Assembly (NCBI GenBank): GCA_036365515.1
Contig: CM070874.1
Coordinates: forward strand, 43,151,083-43,215,082
Reading direction: 5' to 3'
Origin: Torymus aiolomorphi
Taxonomy: Eukaryota > Arthropoda > Insecta > Hymenoptera > Torymidae
DNA length: 64,000 nt
Positions 48,177-57,438 of the stretch are shown piece by piece. Each line of letters starts with the position of its first letter. Positions within the stretch are counted from its first letter, which is position 1. Made by a program: the position numbers and the translations under genes. The notes beneath the pieces were generated by a model. That model did no database searches, was not told where the DNA came from, and worked only from the letters and a program-made list of their open reading frames with translations.

Positions 48177-48865
48177 GGCGGTGTTATATGTACGCCAGAT
48201 TGTGTGTAACACTATAAATTTCTATATCAATTTTTAACTCGTGACTGAACGTTACTAGTCCATGTTCCATGTTCGGCGTTGCTATTTGTACGACAGATCT
48301 ATCGTACGAATAACCTATAGTCCATTTAGAAACACGTAAAAACCGCTGTTTTGAGCGTCTGAGATAGAAGGGATTATTATTTCTTTAGTCAAACGTCAAT
48401 CTTTGCCTATTGTTTTCTTTACTCAAGCGTTAATTCTTGATATGTCCGTTTTTTTAACAAATATAAGAATTTTTGAAATATCATTTACTTTGTTTTCTTT
48501 TTTTGTGTGTGTTATTGATTTTTTATTATATTTTATTACTGTATTTTAGTGCTGTATTTTATTCTAAATCGTTCCTATTCTGTCGTTCCTATGTATCGCC
48601 CTCTGCCGGCGGTCTATGGTTTTCACAGACATCTCATCACGTTTCCTTACTATTCATTTATATACTAGCATCTGTCGTACATATAAGAATTGAGCACTTG
48701 ATACTCGCATTATTTATTGTATTTTATAACAATGTGTTAAATATTATACGGTTTTTAGTGTTTCAATATATACTTTACGACAGAACCATCAATTTCCGAC
48801 TAATTTTGAGTGTTTATCCGACAGATTAGTCGAAAAAAGCATCTGTCGTACATATAACAACTGCC
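48177..48865. mobile_element. Candidate MITE with TATTTGTACGNCAGAT-type inverted ends
   Basis: Left end GGCGGTGTTATATGTACGCC (48,177) and right end ..CGTACATATAACAACTGCC (to 48,865) are imperfect inverted repeats of about 24 bp. A second inner pair lies at about 48,275-48,296 and 48,668-48,687. Closely similar ends occur at 35,648-35,672 and, inverted, at about 56,023 and 56,226. The 118-codon frame at 48,473-48,829 is hydrophobic A/T-driven sequence and is not called. Confidence 0.55.
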
Positions 48866-49750
48866 TTCATTAACATACAGGATTAATTATAAAAATAAAT
48901 CATATGCTGGAATTGAAAATCCAGTGGAATCATCTTCTGTCAATTCGGTACTTCTATTCTAGTAAAGTGACCATTCCGTCACCGAAATTTGTCAGCAATT
49001 TATTATATTAATACTCCCCTGTGTCGTAAATTATAAATGTTAATAACAGTTAATAATTCTTAAAAATGATATCAAACTGTTTGGAACTGTTTAAAACTGT
49101 TTGTAAATGTTAGAAAATTTATTGGACACATTTTTTCTAATTGTAGTAGTTTCTAACAATTTCAAACACTTTCTAGTGGTGTTAAACAGTTTCAAACAGT
49201 TTCAAATGATTTTGGATTTTGGTGTTTAAGAAAAATTTACTACTTAATAAATGATTATTATGAATAATAATAATTAATAATTAATAATTTTTAATAGTCA
49301 TATATTCTTTAGCCATTATTATATTCATCAATTGATAATTAATTATATCAGTCAATACTTTTAGTTTTTAGTTTTTATTTAATTATTAATTACTAATAAT
49401 TCATTATTATTATTTTATTGATAATAATTCATTAATATTTAATAGTTATTAAAGGATTTAAAAACTCTTATTAACTGCTAAATAATGTTAAAAAATTTTA
49501 CAAACAGTTGTAAACAGTTTTCACGTCCAAAATCCTACATTTTATATCAGTTTTTAACAGTTTATAACTGTTACTAACAGTTTTTAATTTTTTTGAACAA
49601 AAATATTTCCGCTAGTGTCCTTTTTTGTACCTATATTTGTACCTATGAGCCTCCCAAAAAATGCTGTAGCATCAGACATATGGCCAGATCAAGCATTGTT
49701 AGCTTTTTTGCCTATTTCAAGCCTAAATAACTCTAAAATGATGCAATTTT
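48866..49750. repeat. A/T-rich region with AAACTGTT / AACAGTTT motif clusters
   Basis: AAACTGTTT-type words cluster at 49,068-49,105, and the complementary AAACAGTTT words at 49,185-49,205 and 49,500-49,590, with ATTAATAATT-type simple sequence between. The arrangement suggests a decayed inverted-repeat element, but the borders are unclear. No gene was found in this stretch. Confidence 0.5.
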
Positions 49751-51363
49751 TATAAAAAGTGATAAATACATTTGTGCTTGCAAATTTTTTCAATTTTCTG
49801 AAAAAAATTATCCCAAGATCATTGGAGCAAATTAAGTGTCCATTTTTAACAATTAAAGCCTTAAAATTTACTTTTGAAAAGAAACGATCCGGATAATGAT
49901 CACACGATCGTGGTCTGAAAAGTAGTGTAAAATATGCTAGAATGCAGCTGTACTAGTGTCAGAATGGTGCAAGAAGTTATTCCATTGTGGAAATTCATTT
50001 TATCAATGAAAAACACTAAATTAGATATATTAATGCTTCCCAAGTCGATACATAATAAATTCAAGTATAATGAGTCACACTTTTTTTAGGTATCTGTATA
50101 GAAATACAATTTTACATAATAAATGTTAGAACATACATGAAACTACAATTTAAGGCAGTTTAGAATTTCTGTATTCGCAATTGAAAGTCTGTAATAGCCA
50201 TTAGACATTTCTTTAATTTTGTTAATTTTAAAATGATTTCGAATATTTTTTCCCTATTTTTAATTGTGTTTAGTGAATCATTACCTGTTTGTTGACTACA
50301 ATGCGAGTTAAAATATATTAGAAATCTTGACACTGTGAACTTCAAAATTTACAAAATATTTTATTATAAGTTCTTCAACTGCATTAAATTATTTACGTGT
50401 GTGTATTTCAACGTGTTTACTCCAATTGTAATTATATGATCAATCATAATAGGAAGAATTTCAATAAACTTCTAATCAATTATGATGTTATTAGTTATCA
50501 ATTATGATGTTATTAATTTAGTACAAAATAATTTCATATTATATTTTTCATCATCCTTTAAAGCAAGCCAAATACTTTTTATTACTTAGAACATATTACT
50601 ATATATAAGAATATTTTCAACATAACTATATTCCATTTTAGAAAAAAAGTTTTTCAAGAATAGTGGCAGATTTCATCATAATTTCATCATAAGAATGTTT
50701 TGAACATAACAATATTCTATTTTAGAAAAAAAAGTCTTCAAGAATAGTGGTAGATTTCATTACAATTGATTGGAAGTTTATTAAAATTCTTCCTTTTATG
50801 ATTGATCATATAGTTACAATTATTGTGAACACTTTGAAATATAGTTATAATAAAATTGTTTGTTAATTTTGATGTTAATAATGTCAAGCTTTTTTAATAT
50901 ATTTTAACTCGTATTTTAGTCAACAAACAGGTAATGATTCCCTAAGCACAATAAAAAATAGGGAAAAAATATTAGAAATCATTTTAAAATTAACAAAATT
51001 AAAGAAATGTCTAATGGCTATTACAGACTTCCAATTGCGAATACAGAAATTCTAAACTGCCTTAAATTTGTAGTTTTATGTATGTTCTAACATTTATTAT
51101 ATGAAATTGTATTTCCATTCAGATACCTAAAAAAGTGTGACTCGTTCTACTTGAATTTATTATGCATCGACTTGGGAAGCATTAATATATCTAATTTAGT
51201 GTTTTTCATTGATAAAATGAATTTCTACAATGGAATAACTTCTTGCACCATTCTGACATACAGCTGTATTATGGCATTTTTTTCAGACCTATTGACCTTG
51301 GGATAACTGTTTTCAGAAAATTGAGAAAATTTGCAAGAAAAAATGTATTCATCACTTTTTATA
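49751..51363. repeat. 1.6-kb imperfect palindrome
   Basis: The left arm from TATAAAAAGTGATAAATACA (49,751) and the right arm ending ..ATCACTTTTTATA (51,363) pair around a centre near 50,557. The left arm has about 90 bp more, near 49,825-49,910. Near the centre there is also a direct duplication (ACATAAC..ATTCxATTTTAGAAAAAA at about 50,620 and 50,705). The same ~60-codon frame occurs in both arms: minus strand 50,160-50,345, and plus strand about 50,900-51,053. Confidence 0.88.
50160..50345 (-). pseudogene. Short frame conserved in both palindrome arms, unknown
   Basis: 61 codons containing SQQTGNDSLNTIKNREK and KKCLMAITDFQLRIQKF. The mirror copy on the plus strand of the right arm keeps the same frame, with a few conservative differences and no stop over the shared length. 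That may reflect coding constraint before the inversion, or simply recent duplication. It looks like the C-terminal end of a transposase-like protein, but I cannot name the family. Confidence 0.3.
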
Positions 51364-52053
51364 TTTATCTTTGTATAGTATTATAAATAATAATATAAAT
51401 CAAGATAATGTGATAAAAAATGATGTAAGATATTGTAACAGTGGATAAATCAAAAGTACAAAAGGAGGATATATTGTTAGCAATAACTTCTAGTGAAACG
51501 GATGCTACTGGGATAACATTACATATGAATACATGCTAGATGCACGGCGCCAGAGCTTCTGTTACCTTTTTATGAGAAAACACATCTCAGGTATTCAGAA
51601 AAGTGAGTTTCAAGAAGGAAAAGAATGGGGGACCTATAATGGCTGATTATTTTTGGAGTTTTATGACAATTTTCTTTGCAGGCTTATTTCTCAAAATGTC
51701 ATTTTTTATTTATGTGTAACATTTATGGAAACTAATATTTTTAAAATGCTAAAAACCACAAAAAAACAAAAATTCATAAAATTCATGAATAAAAAGTAGT
51801 TCTTTTCATTAAAAAAAAATTTTTTTCCAAAAATCTTATATTTTTAACTCTTTGGGCCATAACTGTATGAATTTCAAGTAATTTCAGCCCTCTCCCATTA
51901 CAATTAATACAATAGTTTTTTTTTAAATAACGCCAATTAATAAAAATTAAAAATGCTACATCTCTGAATATAATTGATCTACAGATTATGTCTTGGTCTA
52001 TTTTTATCAGAAATAGTGTATATTTATAGGATATATATAGTATATTGCGTAAG
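51364..52053. other. A/T-rich spacer, no gene found
   Basis: About 690 bp between the palindrome and the copia element. There is no frame of note and no repeat. The last five bases, GTAAG, are the copia target duplication. Confidence 0.55.
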
Positions 52054-52302
52054 TGTTAGAATACGTGTACATTTATGTCAGCGTGCGAAATAGAGAACGC
52101 ATGCGTGGCGCCATCACGCGAGCATAGCTGGAGAGCTAGCGAGAGCGAGCGGCCGAAGCGGGCACTCACTCGTTCGCCGTCCTCTGCCGAGAGCAGTTGT
52201 AATCAGAGAGAGAGAGCTGCACAATAAAGGTTGTTATAGTTAATCCAGAGTGGCTTATTTGAACAAGCCCTGTGTCCCATCCATCCTCACCTATTATTAA
52301 CA
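52054..52302 (+). repeat. Copia 5' LTR, 249 bp
   Basis: TG..CA ends. It contains an (AG)n run and an AATAAA at 52,223. It differs from the 3' LTR at about three positions (for example GAACGC against GAGCGC, and a 2-bp difference at the end). Confidence 0.96.
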
Positions 52303-52314
52303 TGGTAGCAGAGT
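52303..52314 (+). promoter_or_regulatory. Copia primer binding site (initiator Met tRNA type)
   Basis: TGGTAGCAGAGT directly abuts the 5' LTR. TGGTAGCAGAG is complementary to the 3' end of the eukaryotic initiator methionine tRNA, the common copia primer. Confidence 0.85.
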
Positions 52315-52448
52315 GCTTGGTTGTTGTCGTTATTTTTAGTTGCGGTACTGTTTCTCCTTGTGAGAGCAGTAACACACTTTAAATTCCACGACAAGGAAAA
52401 GTGATTTTAAGTTTAGCGCATGGTAAGCGCAAGAACAAAGAAAAACAC

Positions 52449-53882
52449 ATGAGTGTAAAGACAGAGCCTCGGGAAGTAAAAAGTGAAAAGTCAAGTGGAA
52501 CTGATAGTGAAGAAGAGTTTTTTGATATTGAAATTAAAGAAGATAAAAAGGAAGAAAACATGCAGGAAGTAAAAATACCGATTTTTGATGGGCAAGAATA
52601 CAGCAATTGGAAGAAACGCATACTAATGTATTTAAAAATGAAAAAGTGTGATATTGTAGTTATACGTGCAAAAGTGGATGCGGACAAAGTTGATTGGGAC
52701 GAAAAAGACGTGCAAGCTATAAATTATATTTATAGTGCGATCTCAAACAAACAAATGGAATTCATAAGTGATAAAGAAACGGCGTTTGATATTATGAAGA
52801 ATTTCGATAGCACATATTTGAAAGAATCAATAGCTCTCCAGATACTGTGTAGAAATAAATTAGAAAATTTGAAACTAAAAGACTTTGATAGTTCAACAGA
52901 ATTCTTTAACGAATTTGAAAAATCAGTGAACGATTTAAAAGAAGCTGATGCAAAAGTGACGGAGAAAGAAAAAATGAATTATATGTTAAGGACATTGCCG
53001 GACTCGATGAGCCATATAGGAGACTTAATCGATGTGTTAAAAGAAGAAGAACAAAACGTGGAATATGTGAAAAATAAGATTAAAATGGCTGAACTAAAAG
53101 AGAAGAGTGAAAATGGAAATTCAAAGTCGAACGCTTTTGTGTTTAAGAAAGAAGAGAAGAAAAGAACATGTTATGTATGTGGTGGTGTAGGACACATACA
53201 ATACGATTGCCCGACGAAAAACAATTCCGGGAATCGCGCGCCACAGCAAGGAGGCGGCAGAGGAAGCCGTGCGCCACAGAGAGGAGGGGGCAACGGCAGA
53301 GGCTACACACAGCAGCGAGGAACGAGTTCCAACCGGCGTGGAAGGAGCGGATACCGACAGCATGGCCGAGGCGCGAGAGGCAGTGACAACAACAGCAGCG
53401 GTCATCAAAATACCGAGAAGAGCGAAGTGTTGAGCACTTCAGTAGAAATAATGTCTGCGAATATAAGTAACGGTAAAGTAAACGAAAATAAGATAGATTG
53501 GATTTTAGATAGCGGTTGTACAGACCACGTGATAAATAACGAAAATTATTTTAATGATGCAATTGTATTGAAAGAACCGATTAATGTAAAAGTAGGAGAC
53601 GGTAGAATTTTGAAAGCAACAAAAGTAGGTCATGTAAAAAGTAAATTCAAAACGTTTAATGAAGAGATAGATATAGAATTAGAAAATGTATTTTACGTAA
53701 AAGATATGGACAGAAATTTAATGAGTTTTGCTAAAGTAACTGATAAATGTAAAGTGGTATGTATCGGTGATAGTGCTAAAATTTATAATAAAAATAATAA
53801 ATTAATTGCGATAGCTTGGAAAAAAGATAGAATGTATAAAATGACTAGTTTTATTGAAAAAGAACAAGAGAATCAAATTTGA
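52449..53882 (+). CDS. Copia gag-protease
   Basis: Starts at ATG 52,449, the first ATG in this frame. An acidic N-terminus (EEEFFDIEIKEDKKEEN) is followed by the copia gag domain (DGQEYSNWKKRILMYL..., UBN2-type), a CCHC knuckle CYVCGGVGHIQYDC, an Arg/Gly-rich RNA-binding stretch (about 53,225-53,400) and the aspartic protease active site LDSGCTDHVIN (53,507-53,539). The frame ends at TGA 53,880. In copia elements gag, protease and integrase normally share one frame, so the stop here reflects a one-base shift, with the integrase continuing in another frame. Confidence 0.92.
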   Translation: MSVKTEPREVKSEKSSGTDSEEEFFDIEIKEDKKEENMQEVKIPIFDGQEYSNWKKRILMYLKMKKCDIVVIRAKVDADKVDWDEKDVQAINYIYSAISNKQMEFISDKETAFDIMKNFDSTYLKESIALQILCRNKLENLKLKDFDSSTEFFNEFEKSVNDLKEADAKVTEKEKMNYMLRTLPDSMSHIGDLIDVLKEEEQNVEYVKNKIKMAELKEKSENGNSKSNAFVFKKEEKKRTCYVCGGVGHIQYDCPTKNNSGNRAPQQGGGRGSRAPQRGGGNGRGYTQQRGTSSNRRGRSGYRQHGRGARGSDNNSSGHQNTEKSEVLSTSVEIMSANISNGKVNENKIDWILDSGCTDHVINNENYFNDAIVLKEPINVKVGDGRILKATKVGHVKSKFKTFNEEIDIELENVFYVKDMDRNLMSFAKVTDKCKVVCIGDSAKIYNKNNKLIAIAWKKDRMYKMTSFIEKEQENQI

Positions 53883-54798
53883 CAGTTAAAAATGAGAAAA
53901 TGACTTTAAAGGAAAAATGGCATAGAACTCTAGGGCACGTTAATTTTAACTATTTGAAAACAATGTGTAAAAATCATGTTTTGAAAGGTTTGCCTAACGA
54001 AATAGAATCAGATTACTATAAATGTGCTACGTGTATTGAAAACAAAATGCACAATATCCCGTTTGAGAATAATAGGAAAAGAGCGAAAGATATATTAGAA
54101 ATAGTACATACAGATTTGAATGGACCACACAATACAGTAGGTTATAAAGGAGAAAAGTATTTCATAACTTTTATTGATGATTTTAGTAAATTAACAAAAA
54201 TTTATGCAATTAAGTCTAAAGACGAAGTACATGATAAATTTATTGAATATATAAATTTAGTTGAAAATAAGACTGGAAAGAAAATTAAAAATTAAGGTGT
54301 GATAATGGTACTGAATATTTGAATAAAGACATGTATAAATTATGTAGAGAAAAGGGAATTGAAATAGAAACATGTCCACCTTATGTACATGAGCTTAACG
54401 GTACAGCAGAAAGGTACAATAGGACGGTTATGGATAGTACAAGGTGTTTGTTAGCTGAGTCTAAGATCGAAAGAAGATTTTGGCCAGAAGTAGTCTGCGC
54501 CGCAGCCTATTTAAAAAATAGAACTATTGCTAACACCTTAGTTAGAAATAAATCTCCTTATGAGATATTTTTAAATGAAAAACCAGACACGAAGCATTTA
54601 AAATTATACGGAAGTAAAGTATTTGTTAGAGTACCGGAAAACAAAAGAAATTCGAAATGGGATAGGAAGGCTGAGTTAGGAACGTTGATAGGTTATGATG
54701 TAACAGGGTATAGAGTTTTGATAAACAATAGAGTCATTGTTGCAAGACACGTTGATGTCGTTCAGGAAGATGTAATATGTATTGGCTTAAATAGATAG
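53879..54798 (+). pseudogene. Copia integrase, split by a frameshift
   Basis: The zinc-binding domain has WHRTLGHVN and CATCIENK (HHCC pattern). The catalytic core has VHTDLNGP (first Asp), CDNGTEYL (second Asp) and LNGTAERYNR (Glu), with 35 residues between second Asp and Glu. The first frame ends at TAA 54,293. Coding resumes one frame over around 54,293-54,300 and runs to TAG 54,796. The downstream part includes the usual copia post-integrase segment (KLYGSKVFVRVPENKR, LGTLIGYD). The catalytic residues are present but on two frames. Confidence 0.92.
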
Positions 54799-55027
54799 TA
54801 ATGAGTCTAGTTTTTGGGTAGAAGCTATGAACAAAGAAATGAATAGTTTAGAGAAAAATAAAACATGGGTATTAGTTGAAAAACCAAAGAATGAAAAGAT
54901 ATTAGATTTAAAATGGATTAATTGATATTGTTAAGGTCAGTACAGAGAAAAATGTTGCAGATATTTTGACAAAGGCTCTTGGACGAGTAAGGTTTGAAAA
55001 CTTGAGAAGTTTATTGAATTTGATTTA
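54799..55027 (+). pseudogene. Copia reverse transcriptase start fused to RNase H end (deletion)
   Basis: One frame gives FWVEAMNKEMNSLEKNKTW and ILDLKWI, the conserved beginning of a copia RT. At about 54,922 it passes directly into VSTEKNVADILTKALGR, the conserved end of copia RNase H (ADxLTK motif). The RT catalytic YVDD region is absent. The frame ends at TAA 55,024, 44 bp before the 3' LTR. Confidence 0.88.
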
Positions 55028-55058
55028 AAGAATATTGTAATTGCGAGAAACATAAATG

Positions 55059-55068
55059 TAAGGAGGCG
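55059..55068 (+). promoter_or_regulatory. Copia polypurine tract
   Basis: TAAGGAGGCG immediately before the 3' LTR. It is short but in the right place. Confidence 0.7.
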
Positions 55069-55319
55069 TGTTAGAATACGTGTACATTTATGTCAGCGTG
55101 CGAAATAGAGAGCGCATGCGTGGCGCCATCACGCGAGCATAGCTGGAGAGCTAGCGAGAGCGAGCGGCCGAAGCGGGCACTCACTCGTTCGCCGTCCTCT
55201 GCCGAGAGCAGTTGTAATCAGAGAGAGAGAGCTGCACAATAAAGGTTGTTATAGTTAATCCAGAGTGGCTTATTTGAACAAGCCCTGTGTCCCATCCATC
55301 CTCACCTATTATTTCAACA
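55069..55319 (+). repeat. Copia 3' LTR, 251 bp
   Basis: Same ends and content as the 5' LTR. AATAAA at 55,238-55,243 is the probable poly(A) signal of the element. It is followed by the GTAAG target duplication. Confidence 0.96.
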
Positions 55320-55324
55320 GTAAG

Positions 55325-56022
55325 ACCCCCAAATATAGTGTTTTACCTCAATAAATTACTTTGTCTTAAATGATAATAGTAAACATCATAATATATGTAA
55401 CATGACTTTTTAAATATTGATTTTTCACAATACTCTGTTCGAAACTGCCACGTTCGCTCCTGGCTCAAAAACGCGAATGTGGTATTTTCAGCCCGGGTAT
55501 GGTGAAAAATAGTATACGCTCCACGGAAGTAAAATTTATCAGCCCGCATCTCGTGTTTGCCACTCTCGCCTTCGGTTGGGGTGGAAATTTACATGAGATA
55601 TGGACCGTCCAAGTTTTTTCTTCCCTAGATGCGTAATATACTATTTCAAAATAACATTAAACGGCAATTCGTCTCGAAATACTCTAAAGTTAAGCAAGCT
55701 AATTTTAGCTTTTTTCTATTAATTATTTTTCACCTGTTTTGTGTGGTACTCGATATTTAATTTTCATATTATTACTTTTTTGAAGATTGAAAAAGAAATA
55801 AATTTTTATTTTTCATGTTATTAGAAAAATTTTTATTTAAAAAATTTTTGTAATTTATATAAGTGAAATGAATTTATCCGCATGTTTCAAATTAACCGCA
55901 TTTATGTCGCTAGCGCCACGGTGCCACCTAAAGTTAATGCATTACAATGATCTGAAGTTGGCCACACATCTGGTGTGAAACATGGCTTTTATTTTTACGC
56001 CTAAAATTCCCTAGATCATGCC
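55325..56022. other. Spacer, no gene found
   Basis: About 700 bp. Positions 55,430-55,620 are G/C-richer with CAGCCCGGGTAT and CAGCCCGCATCTCG motifs that could be part of a decayed inverted repeat. The remainder is A/T-rich with no frame of note. Confidence 0.45.
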
Positions 56023-56600
56023 CATCTGTCATACAAATAGCTGAGGTTTGTAGGTTATATTTACGGAATATAGCTTTGCATTAGCAATATTATTGTCATT
56101 TATAGTTAATATTTTATTACTTTATTCTCGTGATTATTTCTTATTTGTACGATAAATTTCTCCCAAAATAAGTGAGTAAATTCCTTATTTGTACGTCATT
56201 AGACGTACGTAATTGTTTTGAAATCTGACGGACAAATAACAATGGCCTAAATAATTACATGTTATGAGGCTCATAAACTTGATAATAAGCTTTTGCATAG
56301 AAGAAAATGTTGCTGAGTGACACGCGCGGTTATATTATAAATATACAATATAATTTTCAGTGTTTTGTGTAATAATAAATAAAATATACTACTGGTATGA
56401 CGTGTTATATGAAGTGTTTATAATCAAATTTTAAAACTTTTATTAAAAATCAGTTTCAAATGTTTTGAGAATAGAACAAGTGTGCATTAATAAATAATTA
56501 CACGTTATGAGGTTCATACACTTCATAATAAGCTTTAGCATAGAAGAAAATATTTCTGAGTGACACGTGAGGATATAAATATACAATATAATTTATGATG
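56023..56600. repeat. Second locus of the ~240-bp dispersed repeat, with inverted end motif
   Basis: It carries the 35.3-35.7 kb repeat text in the same orientation (landmarks ATGAGGTTCAT, GAGTGACACG, TATGACGTGTTATATGAAGT, AAATCAGTTTCAAATGTTTT), nearly two units with a ~240-bp period. To its left, inverted copies of the TATTTGTACGNCAGAT motif stand at about 56,023-56,037 and 56,226-56,245. Homology to 35,648-35,695 also covers the adjoining GATGGGCA..CTAGGGA. Confidence 0.7.
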
Positions 56601-57111
56601 CCTATTTGAAATATTGGTCTGAGTCTTGGTTTAAAAAGCATCTGTCATCTTTAAAAAACTTAGTCGATAACAGTGCTGTGCTGTTGTACATATTTATTCA
56701 AGTGCCAATAAAAAAATGATGTCTAATGAACATGGAAGTACTGAAAAGAGCAAAAATGATGTGTTATTGCGAAAATTTCAAGGAATGAAAGTGCTCAGTT
56801 AATCTATTTTATGATTTTTTCACGGTAGGAGATGTCAAAATGTTTCAGAGAAGTTTTCAGTACATAATTTTCTATACAAGATTCAGATAATAATAATGTT
56901 TAATTCATCAACTGGTTGTGTTTTTAATTTTACAAGATTATGTATATGATGAAAAAAAAATATTATAAAAAAGAAATATGTGGATACCAAAATAATGAAA
57001 CTAATTCCAGCTTTAGAATGTGCAATAGAAGGCTAGAGGTAAATTTTAGCATAATGTAATAATAATTTGTCAAAAAAACAAGAGCAAATGGATGCATAAG
57101 AGTGCTTTGTG
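56601..57111. other. A/T-rich spacer, no gene found
   Basis: About 510 bp. A 28-codon frame from ATG 56,716 to TAA 56,802 has no support. No repeats were seen. Confidence 0.5.
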
Positions 57112-57357
57112 AAAAAACTTAGTATCAGGTGCTCTTACGTAAGGGTAGTTGACTTGGCAAACTTTGAGCTTCGCATTTCGTAAAGGCTAGAGAATTAGGT
57201 GATTTCAGAGAAATAGATGCGAAAGAGTAGTTTTCAAAAAACTTTGTACCACCGGCTGCTATGGAAAAGGTAGTTGACATGAGAACGCAACTTCTCAGCC
57301 AACTTTGAGCTTCGAGTTTTATAAAAGCAAGAGAATCAGGTGATACAGAGATTTGAA
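57112..57357. repeat. Imperfect ~122-bp tandem duplication
   Basis: Two diverged units share AAAACTT.GTA, AAGGTAGTTGAC, AACTTTGAGCTTCG and AGAGAAT.AGGTGAT. The unit starts are near 57,114 and 57,236. It lies just outside the left arm of the large inverted repeat. Confidence 0.75.
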
Positions 57358-57438
57358 TTGTAATTCTGAGAACTTGTACTTTTTTCTTTTATTCCTTGCG
57401 ATAGCTACAAAGAAAAAATACTAATAAAAGTTTAATGT

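Larger units (their letters stand above)
52054..55319 (+). mobile_element. Ty1/copia LTR retrotransposon, internally deleted, 3.27 kb
   Basis: LTRs 52,054-52,302 and 55,069-55,319 begin TGTTAGAATACGTG and end CA. The 5-bp target duplication GTAAG lies at 52,049-52,053 and 55,320-55,324. The order gag, protease, integrase, reverse transcriptase is the copia order. The sequence jumps from the start of RT to the end of RNase H at about 54,922, so most of RT and RNase H is missing. There are also two frameshifts within the integrase half. The near-identical LTRs point to a recent insertion. Confidence 0.96.

Noticed and set aside
48473..48829. 118-codon hydrophobic frame resembling a membrane protein
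   Set aside because: A/T-rich sequence biased to Phe, Leu and Ile codons inside a MITE-like element; no start context, homology or conserved motif.
53868..53885. Programmed frameshift between copia gag-protease and integrase
   Set aside because: No in-phase slippery heptamer at the overlap (codons CAA ATT TGA), and a second unrelated shift lies downstream; ordinary mutation is simpler.
56716..56802. 28-codon frame MMSNEHGSTEKS..
   Set aside because: Too short, no relatives recognised, no splice-supported continuation.
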